DNA of 64,000 nucleotides from an uncultured Prevotella sp. (GCA_944319795.1 CALUFA010000007.1:1-64000); one strand, 5' to 3'; shown: positions 29,449-38,908, counted from the stretch's first letter. The notes: generated from the sequence alone by a model not told the origin. Made by a program: numbers and translations.

Positions 29449-31068
29449 TCACATTCCCACGATATTGTCAAACATACCCCACGAACGGTCGGCCTTATAC
29501 ATGCCCACGCTGCGCTGCGGAACATGCAACACGCATGTTGAGAACAACTCGGCGTAATCCGTGGCGAACGCGTCGGCGTTGCAAACCGGAGGATACACTG
29601 CCTCTACATACAGATGCTCCAACGGGCAACCGTCGAAGGCGTAATCGGACACAAACTCGAGGCCGGCCCCGAGCCTTACCGCTCTGAGCCGGCGGCACGC
29701 CTGGAAAGTAGCCGTAGGCAGCAGCCTGAGCGAGGCCGGCATGACGGCCTCTTCGACCAAGCTGCCGTAAAACACGCCCTGCCCCAACTCCTCAAGTCCG
29801 TCGGGCAGCGTAAAACCCGTTATCGAGCAACCGCTGAAAGCATAGTCGCCAACGGCGGTAACCGTCTCGGGCAACACATAACCGCCAGTCTTACCCATCG
29901 GGAACCAAACAAGGCGCGTCACCTCTGCGTCAAACAATACGCCGTCGACACTGGCGTAACGCACGTTGGCCGCCGACACTCCGACCGACTCCAGCCGGGC
30001 GCAGCCGGCCGACGGGGCAACATCCTCGGCCGAGGCAGGAATAGTAAGCTCCGTAAGCGAGCCGCAATCAAGGAAAGCGTCCCTCTCAACCACCTTGACC
30101 GTCGACGGCAACGCAACCTCGCTGACGCCGCATCCGGCGAACAAACCGTAGCCTACGACGTCGTCGGCCGAATAACGCGAACCGTCGTAACTGCCGCCGC
30201 CGGCCACTATCCGGGCGTCGGTCATGTCGACCACGGCCAGACTTCCACCGGCGGGCCGGCCGTTAATATCGCGCCCCATCATACGGCGGAGCACGCAAAG
30301 GTCGTCGCCGTTCATCGGCCCGGCGAACGACAACGAGACAAACCCGTCCCAACCGTCGCCGACCAACGATTCGAGCGAGCCCGGCTCGACCGTCACCACG
30401 GCGTCGGCCGTAGCATACACCAAGGTCGCGCCGCGCCCCTCGCCCACCCTGCTGACGGCGTAAGGGCACAGTTCATAAGACGAATGGCGCTTCAACCCGT
30501 CTACGTAGACGCGCCACGAACCGCCGCCGACACTAACCGCAACGGCCTTCAGCGTGTCGGTCGAACCCGTCTCGGTTACATAACAACCCGTTTCCGTAAC
30601 GGCCTCGCCGCCGTCAGACACAATCTCATAACCCACTATCGCGCTCATGGGGCCGTGGCCGAGAAGGACAGGGTCGCCGACCGAAGGGAGCTCGTTAGGC
30701 ATGGTCGAGAAACCGCCTACGCCGCTGCACAACGTTACGCGCCCGTTGTCGCCACACAGCCGGAACGAATACTCCGTGCCAGCCGTAAGACCCGCCAACC
30801 TGTAAGAAACGCGCCCGTCGGCGCCGGCCGACAGCTCCGGCGACACCGAATCAAAACTGCCGCCGGCACCGTAGACGAACCACAACCGCGGCACATCGGC
30901 ACCGCCCTGCACCTCAACTCCGCCCGTTACCGTAGCCTCGGTACGCGTAACGTCCTCAGCACCTACGACGTAAAGCCTCGGCTCAATGTTGTCGGGAGCG
31001 TCGTCACTGCCACACGACACAAAAGCGGCAAACACCGTAAAAAACAGCAGAATCCTCAATTTATCCAT
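29449..31068 (-). CDS. BspA-type leucine-rich-repeat surface lipoprotein
   Basis: A 539-residue lipoprotein. The signal ends FAAFVSC with Cys19, followed by GSDD, an acidic lipoprotein export signal, so it is probably surface exposed. Two fibronectin-like beta domains (about 40-220) precede LRR_5/BspA repeats (about 300-530: LPSTVKVVERDAFLDCGS, FSGCSITGFTLPDGLEELG). BspA proteins bind host or partner-cell proteins; the ligand here is unknown. Strongly GC-rich codon use is shared with the kinase and barrel genes around it. A 729-residue frame on the opposite strand is only its shadow. Confidence 0.85.
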   Translation of the reverse strand: MDKLRILLFFTVFAAFVSCGSDDAPDNIEPRLYVVGAEDVTRTEATVTGGVEVQGGADVPRLWFVYGAGGSFDSVSPELSAGADGRVSYRLAGLTAGTEYSFRLCGDNGRVTLCSGVGGFSTMPNELPSVGDPVLLGHGPMSAIVGYEIVSDGGEAVTETGCYVTETGSTDTLKAVAVSVGGGSWRVYVDGLKRHSSYELCPYAVSRVGEGRGATLVYATADAVVTVEPGSLESLVGDGWDGFVSLSFAGPMNGDDLCVLRRMMGRDINGRPAGGSLAVVDMTDARIVAGGGSYDGSRYSADDVVGYGLFAGCGVSEVALPSTVKVVERDAFLDCGSLTELTIPASAEDVAPSAGCARLESVGVSAANVRYASVDGVLFDAEVTRLVWFPMGKTGGYVLPETVTAVGDYAFSGCSITGFTLPDGLEELGQGVFYGSLVEEAVMPASLRLLPTATFQACRRLRAVRLGAGLEFVSDYAFDGCPLEHLYVEAVYPPVCNADAFATDYAELFSTCVLHVPQRSVGMYKADRSWGMFDNIVGM

Positions 31069-31110
31069 ATACTAAAAAATCCGTTTATAAAAACAACCGC
31101 GGAAACAGCC

Positions 31111-32118
31111 CTACAATATCCTTATACCCACGCCGACAACCGCCTGCCATTGCCTGCCGGCCAACGTAAGCGCCGAAGCCGACACGCAGAGCCGCTTATA
31201 CGAAAACAGCACGCCGGCCTCGGCGGCAACGCCGCGACGAGACAGGCCGCCGTTCAGCACATAGCCCCCGCCCTCGCTTGCGGCAAGCTGCCACGCCACA
31301 TCCGAACGGCCGTAACCGCCGCCGTAAAACAAACCGAGCCACGGACACAAACGATGAGCCAGGCCGGCGGTAACGGCAAAGTTCGACCGGCGCACCCGGC
31401 CCGTATAATAAGGCTTAACGCCGTCACCCGGCAAGAAACCGTCCTCGTCACAATTTCCGACCGTGGCACCGACACGGCGCAAATCTGCCTGGGCATGCAG
31501 ATAAAAGCCGTGCCGCCTGAACACACCCACCATGACGCCCCACGACGGACCGCCCGGATGGAACGCCGCCGTAAACAACGCATGGGCACGCAATTCCAGG
31601 CGGGGCCTGCGCTTCTTGCGCTTACTTACTACAACGGTATCGGTAACCGTCCTTGTCAATACGACAGTGTCGCGCTCTACAACAGCCGGTGGCTTAGGAA
31701 TGTCTATTTCCAACTCATAAACGACATGCCCCTCAAGCGGCTTTTCAAAACGGTAATTCCTCAACACGCCCCACCGTGGATGTTTGATAGTCAACAATTT
31801 TGACCCCTGCGGCAAGTAAAGCCATATCTCGCCCACCTCGTTACGCCGCTTCACGATGCCCAACGGCGAAGAAAAAGCAAAGTCGGCAGGAGCGACAACC
31901 TTAACAAGAGCACACGCATCACCGTTCAAATCACGAACCGGAGACACAAACGCACTTACGTCGTTAGGCAACACCTTAACTCCGGCAACCTTAAAACCGA
32001 CAGCAGACGAATCACTAACCGCCGGCGCGAAAGCAACACCAGACGCGACCGAACCGTAACCGGCAACCGACACGACCGGCATAACCACCACCACGATCAA
32101 CACCGCCAACCTATACAT
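31111..32118 (-). CDS. outer-membrane barrel protein with PEGA-like N-terminal domain
   Basis: A 335-residue exported protein. The signal peptide starts MYRLAVLIVVVVMPVVSVAG; I chose this ATG at 32118 over the upstream one. The N-terminal domain (about 30-140: DLNGDACALVKVVAP, GEIWLYLPQGSKLL) resembles a PEGA-like domain common in Bacteroidales envelope proteins. A threonine/valine linker leads to a beta-barrel (about 185-335: GLFYGGGYGRSDVAWQ, then the end VVGVGIRIL). Function unknown. The domain pairing suggests an envelope protein tied to the downstream LRR protein and kinase. Confidence 0.65.
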   Translation of the reverse strand: MYRLAVLIVVVVMPVVSVAGYGSVASGVAFAPAVSDSSAVGFKVAGVKVLPNDVSAFVSPVRDLNGDACALVKVVAPADFAFSSPLGIVKRRNEVGEIWLYLPQGSKLLTIKHPRWGVLRNYRFEKPLEGHVVYELEIDIPKPPAVVERDTVVLTRTVTDTVVVSKRKKRRPRLELRAHALFTAAFHPGGPSWGVMVGVFRRHGFYLHAQADLRRVGATVGNCDEDGFLPGDGVKPYYTGRVRRSNFAVTAGLAHRLCPWLGLFYGGGYGRSDVAWQLAASEGGGYVLNGGLSRRGVAAEAGVLFSYKRLCVSASALTLAGRQWQAVVGVGIRIL

Positions 32119-32168
32119 TTTTTTGCAAGAGCTAAAAAAGTTTACTTTCAACGCCGTCAATTTTAAAA

Positions 32169-32263
32169 ATATCCGCAATCAGCCTAATACTTACATCCCT
32201 CCTAAGAAGTCGGCAACCGACTTTTTAAAATAGGATGTATGTATTTGGGCTGATTGCGGATAT
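32169..32263. repeat. nested inverted repeat between two envelope genes
   Basis: A perfect 16-bp outer arm ATATCCGCAATCAGCC (32169-32184) pairs with 32248-32263. An imperfect middle arm (ACATCC/GGATGT) and an inner hairpin AAGTCGG-CAA-CCGACTT (32208-32224) complete it. It lies between the NTF2-like and barrel genes, which run in the same direction, so it may be a terminator or attenuator. Confidence 0.75.
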
Positions 32264-32274
32264 TCATTTTCACT

Positions 32275-33312
32275 TTATTCCATATTAAAATCGCTTATAC
32301 TTATAACATCGCCGGAACCTTTAACATCAGCAGCCGGCTGCCACGTCCGCACATATATGCGAGGCATCGCATCGTCGCGGAAATCCCATAACAAGAACAA
32401 CCACCCGTCGTCAGAATACCTGTCACTGGCATACCGTTGGCGCAGGCTTACGCCGTATATGCCGTCTATTGTAGGATGGCGCATTATGCGGAAATCAGAA
32501 AACCCAACGTCGATTTTCTTATTTGCGGCAAACGCCGCCTGCAAACGCGACAAATATCCATCCTTCGTGCGAAGATAATATTCAACACGCTTATCCGCGA
32601 CATATCCTCCGCCCTTTGAAACAACTTTTACAACATTACCGACTATTATCAACGCATCGTCGCTGAAAACCTGACGTAGGAAATCAATATCCTTAGTGAC
32701 ATACGCTGTTCGGAAATGCTCGCAGTAATTCAGGATAACACGCCGCCGCCCGGCGTCGCCAACACTTAACTTACCCGACAACACTTTCACCGCCTCGTTA
32801 TAAAACGGATTGTTCTTTTTCAGCTTACGAAGGTCTTCGTCATCCAACGCGCGCGGTTGCTCCCCAACACGCCCTGCTTCGCCGCCGTCAATGCGTTCAC
32901 CGCCACCGGCGGCCTTGCTATCAACCGCGAAGTCCGCGCTTTCATGAACCGCCTGCTCGTAACCGTCGGAACGTTTGTCGTCGTACATAAAGGTAACGAT
33001 GCCGTCCTTATCGACATACCCGCCGCGCCCGGTAGCCTTCTCACGGAAACGCAACCGTCCGCCCCGGAAGCGGACGTCGAGCAGACAATTACGCACGGGG
33101 ACGTAAAACAGCGTATGCCCGTCGCCGTCCTCCACGGCGAAGCGCGAATTGCCATGCCCGTCGGTCATCTCGACGAGCATGCGCCCCTCATAAAGGCCGT
33201 AACATATCTTGCGCCCATTATTTCCACCAAAGGCGGGCGACAGCCACAAGGCCACCGCCACGCCTCCGAGTATAAGCGCTAATGCCGATAATACGTATAT
33301 CGCCGTTTTCAT
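32275..33312 (-). CDS. membrane-anchored NTF2-like protein of unknown function
   Basis: A 345-residue protein with an N-terminal hydrophobic helix (MKTAIYVLSALALILGG, then VAVALWL) acting as anchor or signal. The first part contains short repeats of the GRMLVEMTDGHGN and GGYVDKDGIVTFMYDD kind. The second half (about 195-330: HFRTAYVTKDIDFLRQVFSDDA, MRHPTIDGIYGVSLRQRY) looks like an NTF2/SnoaL-like fold. No catalytic residues recognised. It sits ten bases after the fimbrillin gene stop codon, so the two are co-transcribed. Confidence 0.6.
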   Translation of the reverse strand: MKTAIYVLSALALILGGVAVALWLSPAFGGNNGRKICYGLYEGRMLVEMTDGHGNSRFAVEDGDGHTLFYVPVRNCLLDVRFRGGRLRFREKATGRGGYVDKDGIVTFMYDDKRSDGYEQAVHESADFAVDSKAAGGGERIDGGEAGRVGEQPRALDDEDLRKLKKNNPFYNEAVKVLSGKLSVGDAGRRRVILNYCEHFRTAYVTKDIDFLRQVFSDDALIIVGNVVKVVSKGGGYVADKRVEYYLRTKDGYLSRLQAAFAANKKIDVGFSDFRIMRHPTIDGIYGVSLRQRYASDRYSDDGWLFLLWDFRDDAMPRIYVRTWQPAADVKGSGDVISISDFNME

Positions 33313-33321
33313 TATCCGTTT

Positions 33322-34221
33322 TTACTGCCAATCCTGTATTTCGCCTCCGATTTCTATCTTAACCTGGTCGGGATTGTCAGATATAACCATGTTGACAAGA
33401 TGCTCAACGCCTGGCTTGAACTGGAACGTGCTTTCAAACACGTAAGATACGCCTTTCATTACCACCTCTATAAGAGGCATGCGGTTCTCCACGCGTTGTG
33501 GCACGACTATCGCCGTAAACATGAAATCACTGTTCTGCTTAGCCTTGATTGTGGCCCTCGTGCCACGCACGTAGCGCGTGGCCACGCCGGCGTTAAGGTC
33601 TACCGTAGCCTCGGGCACAGTGTTGTGCACGTACACCTCTGCATCCGTCGGCATGTCGCCCTCAAAGTCCTCGCCTTTGATCAGGCGTATCGTAACCTTG
33701 CTCATTATGTGCCTGAAGGTCAGGTTTACGGGCGAATTTGAAGCGCTTACGCCTTCCGTCTTGGCATAAAGGAAATCGCTGGCCTCGTAACCGTCCAATC
33801 CGTCAGAGCCTACGGCCGCCGATTGGTCGGTGCTTACACTGAAAGGAAGGTCGCCGATTGAGCTTACATTATTCATATAAGGATAATAAGCATAGGCGTT
33901 AAACGTGCCTTCGTCCCAATACAGTGTGCGCCCTGCCGTCCATGCGCCGCCGTTGCATGTCAGAAGCTCGTTGTTTACCAAGTTGCCTCCAATCTCCAAC
34001 GGAGCGTCCGTAGCGGCTACGAACAGACCTACCTTGTCGCCGTTCTCAAAATCAACGTCGGTCACCCTTGTGCGTTGCGCCGGGTGGGTAACGGTGAACG
34101 TCATAGGCGTGTGCCGTGCGTCGACAGGCGCGGGCCGTGCGTCTTCTTCATTAGAGCACGCCGACAACCCCGCCATTATCATAAACGCAAAAAATGCGCA
34201 TGTTATTATATTCCGTTTCAT
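33322..34221 (-). CDS. fimbrillin-family lipoprotein
   Basis: A 299-residue lipoprotein with lipobox LSAC (Cys22) followed by SNEED, an acidic export signal for the cell surface. The body has the fimbrillin (Mfa-like) pattern: RVTDVDFENGDKVGLFV, TLYWDEGTFNAYAYYPY, ASDFLYAKTEG and RHIMSKVTIRLIKG. These proteins build Bacteroidales fimbriae or cover the surface. It follows the M64-peptidase lipoprotein by 20 bases, so it is probably in its operon. No usher or assembly protein is near. Confidence 0.85.
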   Translation of the reverse strand: MKRNIITCAFFAFMIMAGLSACSNEEDARPAPVDARHTPMTFTVTHPAQRTRVTDVDFENGDKVGLFVAATDAPLEIGGNLVNNELLTCNGGAWTAGRTLYWDEGTFNAYAYYPYMNNVSSIGDLPFSVSTDQSAAVGSDGLDGYEASDFLYAKTEGVSASNSPVNLTFRHIMSKVTIRLIKGEDFEGDMPTDAEVYVHNTVPEATVDLNAGVATRYVRGTRATIKAKQNSDFMFTAIVVPQRVENRMPLIEVVMKGVSYVFESTFQFKPGVEHLVNMVISDNPDQVKIEIGGEIQDWQ

Positions 34222-34241
34222 TTTTTCATATTTTTAGTTAG

Positions 34242-37200
34242 TCAATGCCTCTTTGCCTTTCTCACCTTTTTCCCTTTAAGCGGACTGCCTTTGTGGATCC
34301 GCGGCGGCATCTGGTAGCTATGCATGGTGCGTCCGCTCACCTTCACGTCGGCGTTGCGGGTAACGTTGCCTGCGTCGCGCTTGTCGTTGGCTACGAAGTC
34401 CTCGAACGAGTATGTCTCGCCGGCATAGCGTTTAATGCGCTTAACGATGCTCTCGCGGCTTATCGTGCTGTAATAAGGTATGTCGTTGTTCATGCACGAG
34501 TTCTGCTCCGAGCGGAACACTCCGCGGTTGTGCATAAAACCGCCTTCGAATATGTCTACGATGTCGCTGTAACGGCTGTCGAAGATGAGGTGGCTCCAAG
34601 GCACTTCATGCATCTTGCCGGTAAGCGAGAGGTTGTCGTACCAACCGAGCCCCTTGGCCCAATTGAATTCCAACAAGTGGCCGCAGCACGTACATGAACA
34701 GAAATCGATGAACTCGTTATGGTAGATGTATTCGTCGCCGAGCTTGCCGAAACCGTGGCCGCCGGCCTCGTGCTGGATTACTCCGCGCGAGTCGAGCGGA
34801 TAGCCGTATGTACTCTGCGGACAGAAGGCTATGGCCGAGCCGTCCTCCCACATCTGGCAGATGCCGCCGTAGTCGGTGCTGTTAGGCACTATGATGATGA
34901 GCGTTTGGTTCAGGTTGTCTTTCGTTACGGTCGGGGCGTTGAGCGCATAGCTGAATATCTCGTCGTAATCGGCGCGCAGGCCCACTCCGCCCGTGTACGT
35001 AGTGTTGAAGCGGTTGTAACGTATCGTGTTCACCGTGCCCACGCCGGTCTCCGTTGAGAGCGGGAATGCCGTATATACGTTGAAATAGCCGCGATACGTA
35101 GTATAAGGCTCTATGCCGAAGAAGTATTCAACCTCCTGCTTGATGTTGGCCAAATAGTCGCCGTCGGAGATATTCTCTGCGTCATAGCCGTCGCCGAGTA
35201 TTACGATGTTGATGCCGCCGTTATTACCACGGGTGGCCTTCTGCAGCGTAAGCCATTCATCTTCACCGTATTGGTAGTCATACTGGGTTACGGTGCACTT
35301 GTGTGTGTAGTCCTCGTCCTTCAACTTAAATACAATCTCGCCAGTACGGTCGGCCGATCCTTTGGTCATGGCCTTGATGGTCAACGTAACTTCGGTCTTA
35401 TCGCCGCCGCTCGTCTGCGACAGCTCGCACCAATCGGGCTTGCTCGCAACTTCCCATTCGCCCTCGGCATCGACAATCAGGGTCTGCTTGTGTTCGGTAT
35501 TGAGCGCGCAGGCAATCGACGGACGGCAAACCAACTCATGGTGAGCGGCTATACGCTTAAACTCGTTCCAACCTGAAGCCGCTTGGTATTGCTGGATAGC
35601 CGATTCGGGAACTTCGAGCGTGAAGTTATCCTTAGGCACGCCTTCAAAAGCTGAGCCTTGTACGTAAGCAGGCATTTCGCCCTTGCAGACAATGCTGCCA
35701 ATGCCTGTACACATATAGAATGCTTGGTTTTGGATGCTTTCAAGTCCTTCAGGGAAAACAAGCCCTTCAATGCTGCGGCATCCGTAGAATGCGCCTCTAC
35801 CAATACTTTGTACCTCGTCTGGAATGGTAAGAGTTCCCATAAGCCGCCAACAACCTCCACTATTAGGATCACCGAACGCATAATTGCCAATCGTTCTTAA
35901 TTTTGCAGGAAGTTTCAACTCACCTGAAAAATCACATCCCGTAAATACATAATCACTTAATACGACCAAATCTTTCGGCAAATCCAGCTCTCCTTTAAAG
36001 TGCGCTCCATAAAAAGCCCGTTCGCCAATACTTATAACACCGTCATGCAACGTCAATACTCCGTCAAATCCACAATTATCAAAAGCATGTTCAGGAATAG
36101 ATGTCACGCCTTGTGGTATTGCAAGATTTCCCGTTAAATTACTACAACCAGAGAAAGCATTATCCTTAATTGTCTTCAGTTTTTCAGGAAGACGTAATTC
36201 ACCATAAAGATTCTCACAATTGAAAAAAGCCTGGCTTCCTATATATTCCAAATTATTAGGCAAAACAAGCTCGCTCGTAAAACTACATTCCCTAAACGGG
36301 CCACCATACCAATAACGCTCCCATCCGTTACCAAGCCTTTCCAGTGTTGTAGGCAAAGACAAAGAACCGGTCATTGAAGAACAATCAACAAACGCTCCGG
36401 CCATAACATCAGTAACACCTTCTGGAATAATAAGAGAACCTGTCAGATTCTTACAGCCCTCAAATGCGCCAACGTTTATGATCTTTAACCTATCGGGCAA
36501 AATCAACCGCAACAAACTTGTTTTTCCTGACATTGCGCCTTCAGGTATTTCATCTTCGCCATAAGTTCGGGGCTGACAAGCACCGCTGCCGAAATGTAAC
36601 TCTGTATCAGTCTTAGCAATCTTAACTTCTTTCAGATTGAGTGATTGCAACATATCCATCGAATCACGCATAAAATAAAAGTCAACGCCGTTGATTTCTC
36701 CCGTAATCTTCAAGTTCCTAAGTTGCGTATAGTCCTTGTTTGCAGCAATAATTGAGTCTTTCAGATGTCCGGCTGACGAATTTATGATAATATACTCTTT
36801 CGCCGTAGCGTCGTGGCTTACGAGGTCGTTCTCCCACGGCGTTATGCTCTCGCTTATAAGCGTAAGGGTGTATTGTCCGCTTTGTGCCTTCTTGTCCACG
36901 CGGATGGAGAAGTTGTTCATCTTGCCGGCCACGTATGTGTAAGCCTCGTTCTTAGAGAACTTGTAAGGCACGCCGCCGATGGTTATGCTGAAGAGGGTTG
37001 CGCCCGAGGCTACGGTCTGGGGCACAACTATTGCGCGCCATTCGTCGCCGTTGCGGCTGGGCACGGTCATCGTCTGTTCTACGTCGCCCGTAGGGGTCAC
37101 GGTGCCGTCGGCAAGGTTTATCGTAGCTTCGCGCACGAGGTTGGCTGCAAGCACAATCTTGTCGGTCTGCGCCCATTCGCCCGAGGCGAAGCCCGTGCCT

Positions 37201-37766
37201 TCTACGAGGGTTACTCGGGCGTTGGCCATGCGGTGGCTCAGGGGCAGGCGTATCACGCTGGTTGTCGGGGCCACGTTGGCCACCTTGCCCCAAAGGAAGT
37301 CGCTGGCCTCATAGCCGCCCATTTCGCCGTCGGCCGACTCGGTGCTTTGGTCGCGCTGCACGGTGAAGGGGTAAGCGTCTATGCTCTCAGGACTTCCGTA
37401 GGGGTAATAGCCGTAGACGTCTATCGGCGTATGCTTGTCTTTCCAATAGAGGTCGTAGGCGGACGTCCAGCTGTAGTCGGCCTCGTTGAAGGTGTGGCGC
37501 ACGTTGTCGCCGCGGTTGCCGCTTACCTGGAGAGTGCCCGGCTCGTTGCCCTCGTAGTCTACGATGTAAACGCCCATCACGTCGCCGTCGCAGAACCCAT
37601 TGTCGTTCACTCGGGTGACGGCCAGTTGGTCGATCTCTCCCGACAGGTTTATGCGATCGGTTCCGCCCGAGGCGGGACCGTCGCTAAACAAGTCGTCTGA
37701 GCATGCCGCGAACGCCATCGACGCCGCAAGCACGCATATATAATAAATGTGTCGGTTGGTCTTCAT
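34242..37766 (-). CDS. giant fimbrillin/LRR/BACON/M64-metallopeptidase surface lipoprotein
   Basis: A 1174-residue lipoprotein. Lipobox FAAC is followed by SDDL, a surface export signal. Domains in order: fimbrillin-like (about 40-310, SGEIDQLAVTRVNDNG, DVYGYYPYGSP); BspA-type LRR_5 repeats (about 375-725, LPEKLKTIKDNAFSGCS); BACON-like beta sandwich (about 740-830, WEVASKPDWCELSQTSGG); M64-type zinc peptidase (about 850-1120) with GDGYD and HEAGGHGFGKLGDE near residue 1000. The two His of HExxH-like HEAGGH are present; the M64 family includes IgA peptidases. The LRR block looks AT-richer than its flanks, a sign of domain exchange. There is no T9SS sorting domain. The substrate is unknown. 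Confidence 0.85.
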   Translation of the reverse strand: MKTNRHIYYICVLAASMAFAACSDDLFSDGPASGGTDRINLSGEIDQLAVTRVNDNGFCDGDVMGVYIVDYEGNEPGTLQVSGNRGDNVRHTFNEADYSWTSAYDLYWKDKHTPIDVYGYYPYGSPESIDAYPFTVQRDQSTESADGEMGGYEASDFLWGKVANVAPTTSVIRLPLSHRMANARVTLVEGTGFASGEWAQTDKIVLAANLVREATINLADGTVTPTGDVEQTMTVPSRNGDEWRAIVVPQTVASGATLFSITIGGVPYKFSKNEAYTYVAGKMNNFSIRVDKKAQSGQYTLTLISESITPWENDLVSHDATAKEYIIINSSAGHLKDSIIAANKDYTQLRNLKITGEINGVDFYFMRDSMDMLQSLNLKEVKIAKTDTELHFGSGACQPRTYGEDEIPEGAMSGKTSLLRLILPDRLKIINVGAFEGCKNLTGSLIIPEGVTDVMAGAFVDCSSMTGSLSLPTTLERLGNGWERYWYGGPFRECSFTSELVLPNNLEYIGSQAFFNCENLYGELRLPEKLKTIKDNAFSGCSNLTGNLAIPQGVTSIPEHAFDNCGFDGVLTLHDGVISIGERAFYGAHFKGELDLPKDLVVLSDYVFTGCDFSGELKLPAKLRTIGNYAFGDPNSGGCWRLMGTLTIPDEVQSIGRGAFYGCRSIEGLVFPEGLESIQNQAFYMCTGIGSIVCKGEMPAYVQGSAFEGVPKDNFTLEVPESAIQQYQAASGWNEFKRIAAHHELVCRPSIACALNTEHKQTLIVDAEGEWEVASKPDWCELSQTSGGDKTEVTLTIKAMTKGSADRTGEIVFKLKDEDYTHKCTVTQYDYQYGEDEWLTLQKATRGNNGGINIVILGDGYDAENISDGDYLANIKQEVEYFFGIEPYTTYRGYFNVYTAFPLSTETGVGTVNTIRYNRFNTTYTGGVGLRADYDEIFSYALNAPTVTKDNLNQTLIIIVPNSTDYGGICQMWEDGSAIAFCPQSTYGYPLDSRGVIQHEAGGHGFGKLGDEYIYHNEFIDFCSCTCCGHLLEFNWAKGLGWYDNLSLTGKMHEVPWSHLIFDSRYSDIVDIFEGGFMHNRGVFRSEQNSCMNNDIPYYSTISRESIVKRIKRYAGETYSFEDFVANDKRDAGNVTRNADVKVSGRTMHSYQMPPRIHKGSPLKGKKVRKAKRH

Positions 37767-37781
37767 ATTTCTTCTTTTTTA

Positions 37782-37978
37782 AGTTGACAAGTTATCAGCA
37801 GACGAGCAGACAAGGAGATTTGCCTTGTTTTTTTAGTTGACAAGTTATCGGCAGACGAGCAGACAAGGAGATTTGCCTTGTTTTTTTAGTTGACAAGTTA
37901 TCGGCAGACGAGCAGACAAGGAGATTTGCCTTGTCGCTGAAAACTTGTCTGCTTGTCACTCGTCTGCTTGTCTGCTAA
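37782..37978. repeat. 53-bp tandem repeats in the leader of the M64 lipoprotein gene
   Basis: Three copies start at 37782, 37835 and 37888, 53 bases apart, each AGTTGACAAGTTATC followed by AGCAGACGAGCAGACAAGG-like sequence. A reversed part (CTTGTCTGCTTGTCAC) at 37943-37958 can pair with them. The block lies 16 bases before the gene start. Related blocks are at 38962 and 40384. Confidence 0.9.
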
Positions 37979-37984
37979 AATAAA

Positions 37985-38908
37985 CTATTCCGCAGTGCCT
38001 CCGTTGTCGGTGCCGTCGTCCTCCCACTGGCCTATCGTTACGTTGATGCCGTTGCTGGTCTTGCTGAGGGTTACGGTGAACTTATGGCGCTTGCCGCCCT
38101 CGAAGGTGAATGCCTTGGGCAGATTGAAGTCGCGGCCGTCAACGGTTACGGTTATCAGGTTGCCTTGGCCTACGCTTTGGGGCACGATAAGGGCCTTGTA
38201 GGAGCCGTCGGCGAGGAGCGGCTTTACAGACGTGGCCGAACCGGTAGCAGTGACCGCCGCCGTGGCAAGGTTGACGGTTGCGTTTGTCTTTACTCCGTTT
38301 ATCTTTACGGCTACGTCGGCGGCGGCGAGGCTTTCTTCGGTGAAGCCGTTGCCGGCAACGAGCGTTATCAGCATTTGGCTCATGGCGTGGCGCGCGGTTA
38401 TGCTGACGGCGGCCTCGGTCGGCGCTATGTCCTTTGCCGAGCCTATCAGCAGGTCGCCGGCCTTATAGGCGGCCTCGGTGCTTTGGTCGGCCTTCACGCT
38501 GAAGGGCATGGCCTTGACATCGCTAATGGTGGCGGTGTAGGGATAGTAGAGGTAGAAGTCTGCGTGGGTCTTGTCGTCGAGCCAGTAAACGGGCGAGTCG
38601 GGCGCCCATGTGCCGTTATAAGTAAAGCGCATGTTGTCTACGTAGTTGCCCTTAGCCTGCAAGTCTGAAGCCGTACCGTCGGCCTTGCGGTTCACCACGT
38701 AGAGTCCTATCTTGTCTCCGGCCTCGAAGGCGTAATCCGTCGCCCTTGTAGGATTGACAACGGTGGTTATCCTTATGGGCAGTTTCTCAACCGGCGAAGG
38801 TGTGTCGGGCACGTCGGGTTCGTCAGCCACTCCCCCGCCTCCTGACGAGCATGCGCCCAACAGCAGCGGTGCTAATGCAAAAAGCATGAATTTTGTCGTC
38901 TTCTTCAT
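37985..38908 (-). CDS. fimbrillin-family lipoprotein
   Basis: A 307-residue lipoprotein with signal LFALAPLLLGAC (Cys20), then SSGGGG without acidic residues, so surface export is less certain than for its neighbours. Fimbrillin features include ATDYAFEAGDKIGLYVV, SPVYWLDDKTHADFYLY and ARHAMSQMLITLVAG. It is first of the run 37985 to 33322, but each of the two upstream gaps holds a repeat block, so separate promoters are possible. Function: fimbrial or surface subunit by family. Confidence 0.85.
   Translation of the reverse strand: MKKTTKFMLFALAPLLLGACSSGGGGVADEPDVPDTPSPVEKLPIRITTVVNPTRATDYAFEAGDKIGLYVVNRKADGTASDLQAKGNYVDNMRFTYNGTWAPDSPVYWLDDKTHADFYLYYPYTATISDVKAMPFSVKADQSTEAAYKAGDLLIGSAKDIAPTEAAVSITARHAMSQMLITLVAGNGFTEESLAAADVAVKINGVKTNATVNLATAAVTATGSATSVKPLLADGSYKALIVPQSVGQGNLITVTVDGRDFNLPKAFTFEGGKRHKFTVTLSKTSNGINVTIGQWEDDGTDNGGTAE

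Noticed and set aside
29614..31803. 729-residue open frame on the plus strand across the LRR and barrel genes
   Set aside because: It is antisense to two well-supported genes, rich in Arg/His, without a known domain or a signal. GC-rich codons of the real genes leave the opposite strand free of stops.
36813..37700. 295-residue plus-strand frame inside the fimbrillin part of the giant lipoprotein gene
   Set aside because: Antisense shadow with Val/Ala/His-rich low-complexity content; the minus-strand frame has a lipobox and fimbrillin motifs.
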